A stretch of DNA of 64,000 nucleotides from Tubiluchus corallicola (GCA_030141605.1 JAQGDQ010000044.1:116501-180500); one strand, 5' to 3'. Counted from the first letter of the stretch, positions 34,550-46,730 are shown. The notes: generated by a model not told the origin, from the letters alone. Program-made: numbers and translations.

Positions 34550-37391
34550 GTAGGTGCTATTTGTCAAGCGGTAATAATTGCAAAATGCGCGCTTTAACGG
34601 TTTTATGTAAGAGTTTATGTGGTAACGGTCAAATTGTTTACATAGAATTTTCACTAAAAGGGGAAAAAGGCTATCCTAAAGTATGTGCCAAAATCTTCCC
34701 ACAGACAGTTATATTGCTTTGTATTGCGCTTATATGATGAGTAATATGTAATTAGAAAAGAAAATTCGTAATAATTAAGAATATCGCACCACATAGTAAA
34801 ACGGCATTGCATCGTCACCCCAATGTGCGCCATTTGTTTATCAAAAAAGTTTTCTTGAACTTTTTGGTTAGCGAAAAGTGTGCTACAAATGCTTTTATTA
34901 TTTTTTCCAACTTTAAGCAAGATTATTCAAAACGACGTACCTTTAAACTAACGATCATCGCGAGAGTTTAAATTTACAAATTTTATATTGCTGACGCAAG
35001 CTCTGTGCACAATAAGACAGCAGGTAAGTGATATAAAATTTCAAGACGAAGATTTCTTGTGCTAATTAACAATCAGCTATGCAGCTTTTACACTTTGTTT
35101 CGCTTCATAACCCGGTTGCATGTGAACCCGCCTTAACTATTTAAACGATATATTTCTTAAACGTTCTAGAGAGATTAATGGACGTTTTTGTGGAAAACAG
35201 CCGCATCTGTATACGCTCAGTGCTTAAATTCTCGAAAACCGATCTGCAATATGTTTGGGTAAAAGCCAATTTCATTAAAGTAAAAGTCTCAGTGTTGGCA
35301 AGCAGCTAAAAGCGTTTCAGTGATGTCGCTGGGGAGAATTTATAAGAAATTTATTGAAAGATGGTAGTAGTCAAACATCGCTTGTGAAAATATACTGCAG
35401 GCAAAGATTGATAAAATATTGTAGTTTTTCTACGATACGGCTTCTCATGCCTTCGGTTTTGCATGCAGCTTTATAAACGAAAATGTTAAATTTGCAACAC
35501 CATGTCAGAAATTGATGTGCTACACCACAAATGTCTCCGCTCACAATGTCAGAGTAACATATTTGGTTGACAGGTCCTTCATTTGTCCTTCGCTGCCATG
35601 TTTTATTGTAAGGTGTCATTGTTGTATAAGTGGTATATCTCTGAAGTGCATTTGGATGAATAATATTGTTGTGTTGCGTTACGTTATGTTATGTCGTGTT
35701 GTGTGTCCTATTGTCAAACGTTGTGTTGTGTCATGTTTTGTAGTGATTAATTTCGTTAAGTTTAATTTAGTTTACTTCAACTTATTTGGATACCTATAAA
35801 GTACAATAAAATATTGTAACCACTGGTCTGCTAACAATAAATAGGCAGAAGGAGTTACACCCGGAAGGCACCTACAGAGATACACTACCTATGTGCATCT
35901 GTATCATGTGTCGTGACACGTCATTTTCTTCATCTCATGTTACGTGTCGTGCCGTATTGTATCATGTCATATCATCTCATGTCAAGATATGACACGTTAT
36001 TTTACATTTGTGTCATATTGTGTATTGTTTGGCGTTTGTTACGTGATTTAGGTCTATGCAAAAGAGGATATAGAACACCCGATTTGAACTTTTCAGAAGT
36101 GGAAAAGAAATTGCACTGCATTGTCTTAATGTTAAAAATAGAAAGCACATAAAAATGATGTTGTATATGTTTTGCGTCTTTTTATTAGGTATATAACTAA
36201 TTTAAACTACATGAAAAAATTTTGCTACTCGACCTTGCTTTAAAAATTACAAAACACGCAAGCGATGAAAATGTTTGTGCCGGAGAGTTTTAGATTTGCA
36301 AAATTTAACAGTGTTACCTTGCAGTTGCGATAAGTTGATAAAATAATGAAGTACTGCTGTAAAAATAAAAAATTGCTTTGTGAAGAAATAAATTTACCCT
36401 GTATCTTTCAAAACTTACGCCACTCAAAAGTTTCTTCAAATGTCAACGCTGAAAAGAGTATTATAATACCTGTAGCAGTTGAATAGCAAACTGAGGCAAG
36501 ACGTTAGGCATGACTGTTTAGACTCAATCTCATTTTAATTTACTGTCCTAAATATGCAATTTCTTGCCTATAAAAGTTAGCAGTTGTTTCTTATATTTGA
36601 ATAATTAGCTTAGAAAGTTAATTAAGGACAACCGAACACAGCTAATGCTTACGTCAGAAACTAACCCCTGCAATTTTTGCAATGACAGGTATCTTCCCTT
36701 GCGCGTCAAGCGCGTTTGCAGTTACAGTTTGCAGTAACTGTTACAGTACTGCTTTAACACGTGATGTTACGAAAATGGGCTTTACGTCATATGACGTCAG
36801 AAACTAACACTGCAGTTCATGATCATGGTTATCATGGTACCGCGTTCTGTTTGCCGACCACAAAAAGGGGCTGTTGCCAATCTTAGTAGATTCACTGAGC
36901 CGCGCGTAGCATTGAAAATTTAACAAAATTTGAATATCCGATGTAGTAATTATTTAATCTAAGCTTTGATTTAAAAAAGCTATTGTAGTTTTCAATATTT
37001 TAAAGCATTCTTTATTCTGAACTAATCTTTACACGATCGTCCGGTTTTTCTTTAATGAAGAATTTTGAACATCGTAACAAATGAAGAAATAAAAGTTTAT
37101 CGTCGTCAAAATATTCCAATGATAAAATTGATATTTGTGTTCGTAAATTACCTAGTCTATCCACAAGTATAATTATGTCAAATGAAGATATTTAAATCCA
37201 CATTCTGACGGAAATATTTAAAAACTCGGAAGCTACGTTGGCGAGCCGAGAAGCCACTGAATCATGAATATTATTAGGTAAAAAGTAATTGTAATAACAT
37301 CAGTGTTATGGAAACCAAACGCTATGGATAAGTGCATCGTTAAAATCAAGTGCTTTTTCTTTCTACGATCCTGCGAATAACCCTTTCAGTG
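34550..37391. other. Intergenic or intronic, no supported gene
   Basis: Contains a CRE-type palindrome ATGACGTCAG near 36790 and a duplicated phrase ACGTCAGAAACTAAC (near 36652 and 36794). GT-rich low-complexity sequence lies at 35670-35740. No exon is supported beyond the candidates discussed in the findings. Confidence 0.35.
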
Positions 37392-37700
37392 CCATAGGCG
37401 TACGAGCCGAGAGAGGCTGGGGCTGGACCACCGGATTCGAGCAAACAAATTTTTTTCGGTCAATCACCAACTTTTTTGGGCACCGGCCAAATAATAAAAA
37501 ATAAAATAATATTTTTCGTAAAAGGAAATCTCGAAGTTCCTCTATGTCGTCAAGCGGAGTGCCCGAAATCGGGGCATTTTTGATCATTGGGTGGGGTGAG
37601 GCTATTCTCGGATCCGAACTTCTTTCGGGTTGACCCTATATTTTTCGGGCATATTTTTCAGCCCGCCCCCCCCTGAAAAAAATCGGCACGTACGCCTATC
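37392..37700 (+). mobile_element. MITE with TAGGCGTACG ends, copy 1
   Basis: The left end ATAGGCGTACGAGCCGA is matched by the reverse complement of the right end, ATAGGCGTACGTGCCGATT. TTCAGTG lies directly on both sides (37385-37391 and 37701-37707), a clear 7-bp or decayed 8-bp target duplication. The inside is non-coding and carries GGGCACCGGCCAAAT and AAAGGAAATCTCGAAG, both also found in the second copy near 51632-51885. The element is decayed but well delimited. Confidence 0.82.
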
Positions 37701-37984
37701 TTCAGTGTGCTTGATCAAAGTACAGACCCTCCTCCCCTAGCCACGCTACTGACAATAAAATATCGTAAAAGATCGCAAAGATTGTAAGGCGTGTGACATA
37801 GTCCTAAGTTTTGTGGTGTTGATACTTAATTCGTGCTTTTAACCCTTAATATATGAAGTTTCATCCGAACGGGCATTTTTATAACAGAACTTTTGTTTAT
37901 TACTTACATCGCTACACTTTCTGTGCTTTTTCTTGTGTTATTTGTAAACACTAGAGGGCTCATTAACAAGTGATTATTAATTAT

Positions 37985-38469
37985 TATTAAAAATCTTTAT
38001 TGAAAGTGATACAATAAGCCCTTTATTTGCAGGGCACATAAGTACAAAAATGTTAAATCTTTACGTTACGTACATTAAATAAATGTTTTATTAAATTCTT
38101 CACAGTTACCAATTTCTTACTAAACAAGCTAACAATTTTGCATTACGATTTATTTATTCTAAATATATATCCAATATTTGCGTATAATGTTTATACATGT
38201 TATACTCTATGTACAAGTAGTATATGTTGTAGCTTATATACACATAAATAATCTTATGTTGCTGTCATTCGTATATAAATAGTATGACCTGTATAATCAG
38301 TTTACTATAAGAACATTTTGGGTTAGTTCTTTTACAATATCTATATATATTTTAACTACATTAGTGTCTCTCTTTCTGCAAATGGTCCGAATGTCATTAT
38401 ATTCTAAACCGCGTTCGAGATTAACTCTTATACCTTGTCTAACCGTTTGACTGCCAATACCGCAAACAC
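37985..38469 (-). mobile_element. Probable 3' untranslated end of the LINE at 38470-39897
   Basis: On the minus strand this stretch follows the last LINE frame and ends in TTCAATAAAGATTTTTAATAATAAT, a poly(A)-signal-like LINE tail (written here in two overlapping parts: TTCAATAAAGATTTT and TTTTTAATAATAAT). It has no open frame. Confidence 0.45.
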
Positions 38470-39897
38470 ACAGATCTCAATCAATTATTCTTATCCTGTA
38501 TTTAAATGATTTGCAACCTCTTCTAAGTAGAAGAGCTAACGCACTTGTTTCTATAAATCTGTCATATTCACTGACTGGTATATCTAATGGTGTTGTGAAT
38601 ACAGGAATTATCTCTCGCGGATTACCGGTCAACTGGTTTACATTTTTTACTCCATAAAATTTTGATGTATTTATCCACTTCATTTTTATTATATTTGAGG
38701 TTTGTTTTTTGTCCAAATTACCGACCGTCAACGTATCATTTCGGGCAATTTCCATGCCTTTTGCAATCTTTAAAAACAATTTAGCTTTCGTTATGTGATT
38801 GGCCAAAAAAATTGTTAAAATATTGGCCTAGATTACGCAGCTGATCAATAGGTTGAATTTCACATTTAACTACATCATCCTCTGGTTTATCTAACGCTTT
38901 CATTAAGAATTTGCTGACAATAGATGAGAACAGTATATCGATAGGGGTAAACCACATGTTCATTCTAATTCAGTTTTCGGCGGATTGTATTTAATACCCA
39001 CGGCTGTTTTGAGTTTATCATATATAAGGTCGTTGAAAGTCTGTATTTTTTAATCTAGCCAGCATGTAGCGGCATACCATAACGTTGGCAAAACAGTGGT
39101 TTTAGATAAAGCAATGATCGTGGATATCTTTAATCCTTTTTATATTTAGAACAGAATTTTTTTATTTTATGCTATTTATTCCTGGCTTTCTGACTTGTAG
39201 TAGTTACTTGCGCCTCAAATTTAAGTTCATTATCAACATTTACTCCTAATACATTAGTTCTGTTCACATATTTAATTGATTTATTTCCAAACATGAGATT
39301 TGGGGTGTTTGGCTCGTACTTGAACTTCAATGAGTTTTTGCACATTATGGCTTCTGTTTTATTTTCCGCGCAGTTAATATTCATACACCACATGTTACAC
39401 CACATAAACAAATTATCACCTTGCACTTGTGCTGCTATATAAGCCTCATTCATAGTGCTGCTTGCTGTTAGAAATGTGCTGTCATCGGGATATTTAAATT
39501 TATGAAAGTTATAGGCCTCAATTGTTTGCAACACATCCGCTATATAGAACACAAATAAAATTGGGGACAGCACAGAACCTTGGGGTAACCCCATCTGACA
39601 AAAGTATTTGTTCGACAGGCGATTATTAACTTTTAAATAAATTTTGCGGTCTTTTAGAAATGCTACAACGAGGTCTAACATGTTGCCCCGTATGCCTTTG
39701 TCATACAACTTCCAGATTAAACCGTTTGACCATACACTGTCGAATGGTTTTTTAAAGTCGCAAAATACTGCAATGCAGCCTTTTTTCTCGATTAGTTTAC
39801 TTTGCAGTTTTGAAATTAGTCTCGTCAGATATTGGGTTAAACTTCCCCCTGGATTAACAAGTGACATGTGTGAAGTCAGGCAGGCCAGGAGCGACAA
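38470..39897 (-). pseudogene. Non-LTR retrotransposon reverse transcriptase, 5'-truncated and frameshifted
   Basis: The main frame (39897-39172, 241 codons) carries reverse transcriptase motifs in order: VFCDFKKPFDSVW (motif A, residues 44-56), MGLPQGSVLSPILFVFYIAD (motif B, 102-121) and KYPDDSTF (motif C, 135-142). After it come a putative thumb (NVLGVNVDNELKF) and, in shifted frames, VCRYMLARLKN (near 39060) and two longer frames (38963-38781 and 38806-38477). Motif C has proline where most LINEs have alanine (YADD). The layout suits the jockey/CR1 side of non-LTR elements; the clade is not certain. The 5' end is cut off abruptly at the purine tract (39885). Confidence 0.85.
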
Positions 39898-40372
39898 GGA
39901 AAACAGAAGAAAAGGGGAAGGAAAGAAGAGACGAGAAGAGAGGAGAGGAAAGCAGAGGGGAGAAGGGAAAATAGGAGAAACGAAACAAGATAAGACGAGA
40001 GGAGATCAGGCAAAATGAGATCAGAAATGAGACGAGAGGAGGTAAAATGAGATGAGATGTGATAAAAGTGAGACGAGATGAGGTGAGATGAAGAAAAGAC
40101 GTGATGAGGGGAAAGACAGGAGATGTGTGGAGAGGAGAGCAGAGGAGAGGAGAGGAGAGGAGAGAGAAGAGAAAAGAGAGAAGAGCAGAGGAGGAGAGGA
40201 AAGTAGAGCATAGGAGAGGAGAGCAGAGGAGAGGAGAGGAGAGGAGAGGAGAGTGAGGAGAAGAGAGGAGAGCAGAGGAGAGGAGAGTTCAGATGAAATG
40301 AGAGGAGAGGAGACAAAAGACGAGCTGAAATAAGACTAGATGAAATGAGACGAGACTAGACGAGATACCACT
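39885..40372. repeat. 490-bp polypurine tract, (GAGAG)n-like
   Basis: The plus strand is almost purely G and A, built from GAGAG, GAGGA and GACGAGAT variants. The opposite strand gives a Ser/Leu/Pro pseudo-ORF (40316-39876), an artefact. Mirror-symmetric purine tracts of this kind can form H-DNA triplexes. It abuts the broken end of the LINE. Confidence 0.92.
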
Positions 40373-40375
40373 AGC

Positions 40376-40505
40376 TAGATCTGGGTTACTTGTAGCTAAA
40401 TCTGTGTTACCGCAAACTTGATCTTTGGTTACCGCTAGTCAGGTCTGTGGTTACCACAAAACAGATCTGTGGTTACGGTGGTCCAGCAAGTCTGTGGTTA
40501 AAACT
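40376..40505. repeat. Short degenerate tandem repeat (TCTGTGGTTAC)
   Basis: A motif close to GATCTGTGGTTACC recurs about six times with 20-30 bp spacing directly after the purine tract (e.g. 40378, 40400, 40420, 40445, 40466, 40490). Confidence 0.6.
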
Positions 40506-42571
40506 AAAAACACCCTAGATGAGCCAATTCTGTGGTTTAAACGTCTAACCAATTATGTCTAGTTCCAAGTTCTGCTTCAAATTCCTACAGATTGTAGTAA
40601 CGTGCATGGCTGCAGGTGCAATAAAGTTTCAATGGTATAACATAATAGTGATAATAATAGCTCGTGTTTGCAGAGTTCAGCGTTAACAGTAGCAATCGTC
40701 TCTCATGAGTAGTTATGATATGGATATAAAATGAAATAGTGCAAATATTTACTGACAATATTACAACAATAATAATGGAAAACAATAACGGTCACGTGAT
40801 TTTTTGATAATACATGTTCAGCAGAATCAGCACTGTTTCGAACTGCGTTATCCTGTAGGAACACCTCATGACTACGTCATCTTGTTTAGCTAATTATGGC
40901 AAACCATTATGTAAGAACTGTCTAATCCAAGATAAATTAAAGTTTAACGTATCTATTCTAGCTAAAACCAAGTCTCTTTTTGCTTTGAGAGTGCTGGAAG
41001 CTATACTGATGTTTTAAAAGTAAAAAAGTTTTAAATTAATTCTGTAAAAACATTCGACTTTTTACGAGAATGAAGTAAAATTCTGGTCAGCTTTTTGAAA
41101 TGTTTATAACTGATACTTAATGCATAACCTGCGTAACTTTCGTATAACAGTGTTTTGCTGAATAATGATATTTGACTTGTTTTATAGTCCCTGGTGAATC
41201 CTAGGTACCGTGAAACGCGTGTTGAACGATATTCAAGAATACGTATGTTTCATATTAACTTAAGTATGGTAGAAGTTGAATTACAGTTTACCACTGCAAG
41301 TAAGACAACAGTCATATTGATCGTTCTTAGACATTAGGTTAATTTAGGTAATTGTAAAAGCCTTTTTGTTGTGCTGAGACGCCAAACACAAAGCTGTTTC
41401 AACAACTTTCGGCAAAGGTGACCTTTCGCTGCTTAATTTCTGTATAGTTATCGGTCTAATGCAGATTTAAATTAAATTACCATTTTGCCCAAATTTATTT
41501 TTCTCAATCCAAAGTCAAGTACATTTATGTACTTGCAAAGTTATTACTGTACACTGACAATGGTATTGTAACTGCTATTGTTAACTACTAGTCAGCTCTT
41601 GCTTTTTTGTGAAAAGGGAATAAAATATTACATAATTTGTTTCTAAAATTTATTTAGCTCTTTTAAGAATTACTAACTCTGTATTTACATTTAATCTTGT
41701 ATTTTTTATTTCGTATTATTTTATTTCATTTTATTGTATTGTATTTGTATTTTATGTGGTCTTAGTTACCTGAATAAAAATTTGAATTGAATTGAATTAC
41801 ACGTTAATTTGTACCGTCGTGTAGTAGGCTGCATGTGATCATTTTAAATTTCAATGACTAAAGGTTGGTAACATATGTGAATTAGTAAAACAAGACTTAT
41901 AATTAATGTAGAGCCAAAAATGATTTCGACGTTCGATATTTGTTCATATATTGTATTAAATGCTGTTATGGTCGCCAAACCTAATTCAGTTACTGTAGTG
42001 AACAACTGCTTTCTATGTTTACAAGAAGCAAAATTATGACATAATTGTATATCAGAATATAATAGTTAGTTGCACAAGATTTTTACAAAATCTAAGTTAT
42101 ATCTTAGATGGAACTCACGGACAAGTTAGCGTTACGAGTAAAACTGTAAATTAAATTCTAGAATGGAACAAATAGACAAGTTACCATTACGAAGCTGATT
42201 TATATCAGTAGTAGCTACCACCTATGTCAGCAAAGGAAGCATATGTCACCTATGTCTCAAAAAAAACTTCGGCACATAATTTTCTCACATAAATGTTGAA
42301 ATATGTTGATTAAAGAACAATATTTTCGACTTGCTCTAGTATAGTGCTATCCATTTTTACTGAGTGAGTGTCATTTTAAAGTTTTGTTGTTGATCATGAT
42401 TAGGAAAAGGAAAATTAATTTTTTTATCCTTTGCCTCGGGTTTTATTTGGTGTGAATACAATATTATTTTATACTGCAGTAGTAGTCACATTCAGAGAAA
42501 TTTAGTGTTTAAAGAAATAAAGGTACCACAACACTTCGTATCTCACTTCGTATCTTGTAATTTAAATCACT
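40506..42571. other. Intergenic, no gene seen
   Basis: Apart from the LINE 3' relic, nothing is supported. AT-rich with no ORF of note. Confidence 0.4.
41622..41804 (+). mobile_element. LINE 3'-end relic, copy 1
   Basis: The block from AATAAAATATTACATAATTTG to a GAATTGAATTGAATT tail closely matches 62754-62932, same orientation. It carries the shared phrases TTTCTAAAATTTATTTAGCTC, AACTCTGTATTTACATTTAA and GTGGTCTTAGTTAC. A short tandem tail following such a block is typical of LINE 3' ends. No coding part is attached. Confidence 0.65.
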
Positions 42572-42694
42572 ATGGCCTACTATTACAAACTGAAAATTGA
42601 AGCCGTAAAAAAATTAAAACAAAAATCGGCCAAAGTTATTCTTGCAGTCAACAAAATTAAGAAAATAAAATCAGAAATCGTCATCGGCAGCTAA
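42572..42694 (+). other. Lys-rich 40-codon small ORF
   Basis: ATG at 42572 opens MAYYYKLKIEAVKKLKQKSA followed by KVILAVNKIKKIKSEIVIGS and TAA. It is unusually even in codon usage for the AT-rich surroundings and would form a basic amphipathic helix. There is no homology I recognise; chance is the default explanation. Confidence 0.15.
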
Positions 42695-42759
42695 TATATT
42701 TTTTCGAAGAAACGCTGTTTATCATTCATTTTAGTTCATTTTTTATTTGCCATTTAATT

Positions 42760-42830
42760 TCATTTTTATTTTGAAGGCCCTCCTGAACCTGAAGTACCCC
42801 GGGCGGCCCCAAGGTCTAAATCCGGCCCTG
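42760..42830 (-). mobile_element. hAT-like terminus (one end only)
   Basis: On the minus strand the block starts CAGGGCCGGATTTAGACC and continues through GGGGCCGCCCGGGG, the GC-rich style of the hAT-like ends seen at 30526. The partner end was not found. Confidence 0.4.
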
Positions 42831-43384
42831 ATTATCATAGCTAAATAGTGGTGTTTAGTTGATGAATGTTTGTAGACAGGTATTTTTTGGTTTTTCTTTG
42901 CCTTTGTGTTACAGAACGTATGGCGCATGGCGTCTTATGATAACAAAAAATCCAGGTCACATTTATGAAGGCACGTAGGATAGGTTACCGTTATAGCCAT
43001 AGAAAAAGTCAGCTCACTTATTTTCTTTTCTAAATCTGGCTGAAGACTAACATGTATTGAATGCACGAGAGCGAGGAAAATACTTGACTCGCTGGTCAAT
43101 GGATAGGTGAATGTAAGGGAAGGTGTGCTATTATTCTCTACTGGTTTAGTTGTTCGTAGAGAGAAGATACGTATGTATACGTGTACGCAGTGGAATGACG
43201 TAAGTGCGAAGCCTCGTCTTGGGTGATTTTCTTTAGCAGATAGCTAGGTTGCAATCTCATCTTAGCTATTAACATTACCAGACCCTGCGTTGTTAGTCGT
43301 CGAAACAGACCCTACAAACTTTTTCTGTTTGTTGAGACGGCTCATACCTGCCAGTTTGGAATTGTCATGCCATGTATAGTATAA

Positions 43385-43540
43385 TATAGTGTAGTGTGGT
43401 GTGGTGTGGTGTGGTGTGGTGTGGTGTGGTGTGGTGTGGTGTAGTGTAGTGTAGTGTAGTGTAGTGTAGTGTAGTGTAGTGTAGTGTAGTGTAGTGTAGT
43501 GTAGTGTAGTGCAGCGCAGCACAGCACAGTACAGTAGTAT
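43385..43540. repeat. (GTGTG)n/(GTGTA)n pentanucleotide array
   Basis: A block of TGTGG units (about 43395-43440) changes cleanly to TGTAG units (43441-43510) and ends in CAGCG/CAGCA/CAGTA variants, so the array shows successive five-base motif turnover. Confidence 0.95.
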
Positions 43541-43719
43541 AGTTAATTAGTGTCACCTTTCATTTTACTACCATTTAAAACACATAAAAAAGTGCACACT
43601 TATAGTAAAATAAAAGCCACTTTATCGGCAGAGTTATGAGACACCTTAAAAATCATTAAAACAATCATTTGACAAGTAAATTAAAAACAGTCATTAAATA
43701 AACAATAGAACATCTCATT

Positions 43720-44193
43720 ACATTAGTTAAAATGTTTTCTTCTTTCCAACATTAGGTGGCAGGATTGGGACATTTCTTTTAGACAAATGTCGCGCCACAG
43801 TATCTGACACAATTTATCATTATCGTTGAACTCACTAAAATTATTGATTTTTGCGCTTAGGCACTGGAATAACAAAGTGCGAATATCATCATAAAGAGGA
43901 CAGTGCAATAAAGAACATGTTTTTCAGATTCATGAAAATGAATGACACAACCTTTGATCTTCTGGGATATTAGTGTACCTTCCAATTTCTAACGTAATGG
44001 GGGCAACCCCACATTTACGTATGAGTAGTGTTCTATTGTTATTAATAATTAATGAACTAAATTCTTGACTTACCATACAGAGCAATACGTAAAGCATAAA
44101 CAGCAGAATGAGTATGGCTCTGTAATCCATGATGTAACAACCTAGAGAAGGAAATTGATAACTGAAAGTATGCATAGCAATATTTCGTAGCAT
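43720..44193 (-). pseudogene. Decayed LINE C-terminal domain
   Basis: The minus strand reads NNNRTLLIRKCGVAPITLEI-GRYTNIPEDQRLCH, then after a frameshift a CPLYDDIRTLLFQCLSAKI block (43908 down). GRY-IP-RLC and H-CPLYDDIR are landmarks of the zinc-binding tail behind LINE reverse transcriptases, the same domain as at 15983-16390 but a separate copy. Confidence 0.6.
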
Positions 44194-45005
44194 ATAATGT
44201 ACTGTGACATGCTTAATACAACAAATTAGTGAGCATGTATAAGTCTGTCATCGTATAGTAAAATACTGTGGTTAGCTACTATCTACGCCTTGTGTTGATT
44301 TAGTTTGAAATTGAATTTATGACTTTATTGCACGTTCCGGGCCAGGAGCAACAAAAAATCCCCCAATTTCTGCTGCGCACTCTTCACGTACATACTCTTG
44401 GCTAGATTTTTTGGCTAGGCTAGGCTTGACTTTTCATCAGAAATTTTCAACTCTTTTTTATCGGATTCATCATCTTCATAACTATAACTCTAGTCTGGTT
44501 GCAAATGCTTCATTAACGAATCTTAGGCTTCGTTAGGCTTCGATTCTTGTAGGTTTATCCGCCACATTTAGATAAATGCTACTGCAAGAACGTTAGTCTT
44601 GAGGAATCATATTTTGAAAGGAAAATAATGCAAAGCTGCTCGATTCATTAAATTACAATATTGTACACTTAAACAATACACAAACACTATGTTATTGCTT
44701 ATGCTCAAGCTAAGCTAAAGAATTACTTCCAAAATTTGACGGCGGCCTGGTTATAATTATCTTTCTTATGCAGCAAATTATGGACACTTAAACAACGATG
44801 GCAAGTCCACAGCAACAGCCTGTGAAATCTGAATGAGAAGTCTTTTAAAGCTGTTTCGTTTTTGTTTGTTCGAGTTATGCACATGCAGTAGTTCCTAATG
44901 GCTGAGATAGTGAATGTATGAATTGATGAAAGGATGAATGAATGATTGAATGAATGAACTAATGAATAAATAAATGAGTGAGTGAGTTCATATTAAAAAT
45001 TAAAT
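44194..45005. other. Intergenic; possible further LINE tail
   Basis: On the minus strand GCAATAAAGTCATAAATTC near 44312-44331 resembles the LINE tail at 15075-15130. A GAAT-type microsatellite occupies 44930-44990. Nothing else is seen. Confidence 0.35.
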
Positions 45006-45009
45006 TCAT

Positions 45010-45410
45010 ATTCTTTTGGCAGCTAGAGCAAATGTTATTATTCGCAATTTTAGCCATTATAGTGAGGAAGTCAAAAAACAATTGTTCAGAAGCTATCGTA
45101 CTACATACGGTGCTGCTCTTTGGAGAAATATTTATTCGAGCGTTTATAATGGTATTAAAGTAACTTCCGATAAATGTAAAAGTTATTTCCGCTGCCTTAC
45201 GATTGTAGTGCCTGACAAATGTGTTTAGATTTGAATATTGTATATTTTGATGTTTTAATAAGAAAAAAAGTATATTCTTTTTTTGATGAGAGTCAAAAAA
45301 TGCAACAATAATTTTATAGGTAACGGTATTTTAACTTCTGATGTTTTTATCCTGTCTAAACTGCGCAGTAGATGGAGGCAAGTTCTATTTAGTACAAACG
45401 ATTAGATTCA
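45010..45410 (+). pseudogene. LINE reverse transcriptase thumb and C-terminal relic
   Basis: The frame ARANVIIRNFSHYSEEVKKQ continues LFRSYRTT-YGAALWRNIY-SSVYNGIKV, the layout (R-F-C-EVK-LF-SY--Y-LW) of the thumb region in many CR1/RTE-like LINEs. Further on, ILTSDVFILSKLRSRWRQVL followed by FSTND and a stop (near 45340-45406) looks like the ORF end. Frameshifts and a gap lie between the two. Confidence 0.55.
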
Positions 45411-46080
45411 TGAATATTTACTAATAATCATTTTATTTTTTAACTTCCACTAATTAATAAATTATTTTTCTGTCAATATTATGTGCGTATGTATTACGTG
45501 TGTTCTATGAACTTTTAGTTCGAAAATAAAATTTTACTTACTTACTTACTTGAGTGAATGAATGAGTGAATGACTGAATGAATGAACGAAGGAACGAATG
45601 AACGAAGGAATGAATGAATTTGACTTACCTTAACATCTACAAAAGAAAATTATTAAGTAGCTTATGGAAAACCTACCATTCTGTTTTCTTAAACAAATGT
45701 TCAAGTATTTTAACGGTATTTTAACTTCTGATGTTTTTATCCTGTCTAAACTGCGCAGCAGATGGAGGCAAGTTCTATTTAGTACAAACGATTAGATTCA
45801 TGAATATTTACTAATAATCATTTTATTTTTTAACTTCCACTAATTAATAAATTATTTTTCTGTCAATATTATGTGCGTATGTATTACGTGTGTTCTATGA
45901 ACTTTTAGTTCGAAAATAAAATTTTACTTACTTACTTACATGAGTGAATGAATGAGTGAATGACTGAATGAATGAACGAAGGAATGAATGAATTTGACTT
46001 ACCTTAACATCTACAAAAGAAAATTATTAAGTAGCTTATGGAAAACCTACCATTCTGTTTTCTTAAACAAATGTTCAAGT
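45321..46080 (+). repeat. 390-bp tandem duplication of a LINE 3' end
   Basis: TAACGGTATTTTAACTTCTG occurs at 45321 and again at 45711, and the following bases agree almost perfectly to 46080. The main differences are T/C in GCGCAGTAG/GCGCAGCAG and a loss of about 20 bp in the second GAAT/GAAC block. Each copy holds the ORF end, a TAAAATTTTACTTACTTACTTA tail type (ACTT repeat) and a GAATGA microsatellite. Near-identity indicates a recent duplication. Confidence 0.93.
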
Positions 46081-46679
46081 CGTAAAACTTGCGTTGTGAT
46101 TCTTCAAATGACAAGGGGATATATGTAAATTCCATTTTTAGTCCCTATGAGTTTTATGAATTATTATACTTTTTTCATGTGTAAAACAAGTGGGACATGA
46201 TCGGATGAGTTTCAAAGTTAATGTGGCTTTGTGCGCAGAAAAAAAACGATGGCAACGATAGCGATAATAATTTTTGCTTAAAGTTTTCAAGTGAATATAT
46301 TCGTAATATAATACTTGTAGGATCAATATAAAGTTGCATCGCTTACAAACTGTGTCATCGCCTGCCATCAACCGTTGTCCTTCTGCCACGGAAAGCAAGC
46401 ACTCTGATTTCTGCCGTAAATTGTGTTTAAAGTGACAATAATATAAGCAATGTGGCGGCTACATAAATACAAATTGATGTACGCACTTTGCACAATTCAA
46501 AGATCTCGTCAAAGTAGATAATCGGCTGCCGGAGGAGGAGATTTGGCAGACGAAATCGAATAGAAACGTTTTTCTGGCTTCTTGACAATTGGAAGACAAA
46601 TCCTGGGAGGACGGGTGCAGGCTTGTCCTGTTTGGCGTTACAAACACCAACAGTCACTCAACACCAGCAAAGTAAACGT

Positions 46680-46730
46680 CTGAACTCAAAGAAACAGGAT
46701 GCGGCACCTGTATTTATAGACTTGCACGTG
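46680..46730 (-). promoter_or_regulatory. Candidate TATA-box promoter
   Basis: On the minus strand a CACGTG E-box (near 46725) is followed by CTATAAATACAGG (about 46710-46719) and then a GC-richer 280-bp segment down to about 46430. That segment is open in two frames but has no ATG. TATAAATA in an AT-rich genome is weak evidence by itself; the E-box and the change of composition raise it a little. Confidence 0.3.

Noticed and set aside
39876-40316. Ser/Leu/Pro-rich frame of 146 codons on the minus strand
   Set aside because: Complement of the polypurine tract.
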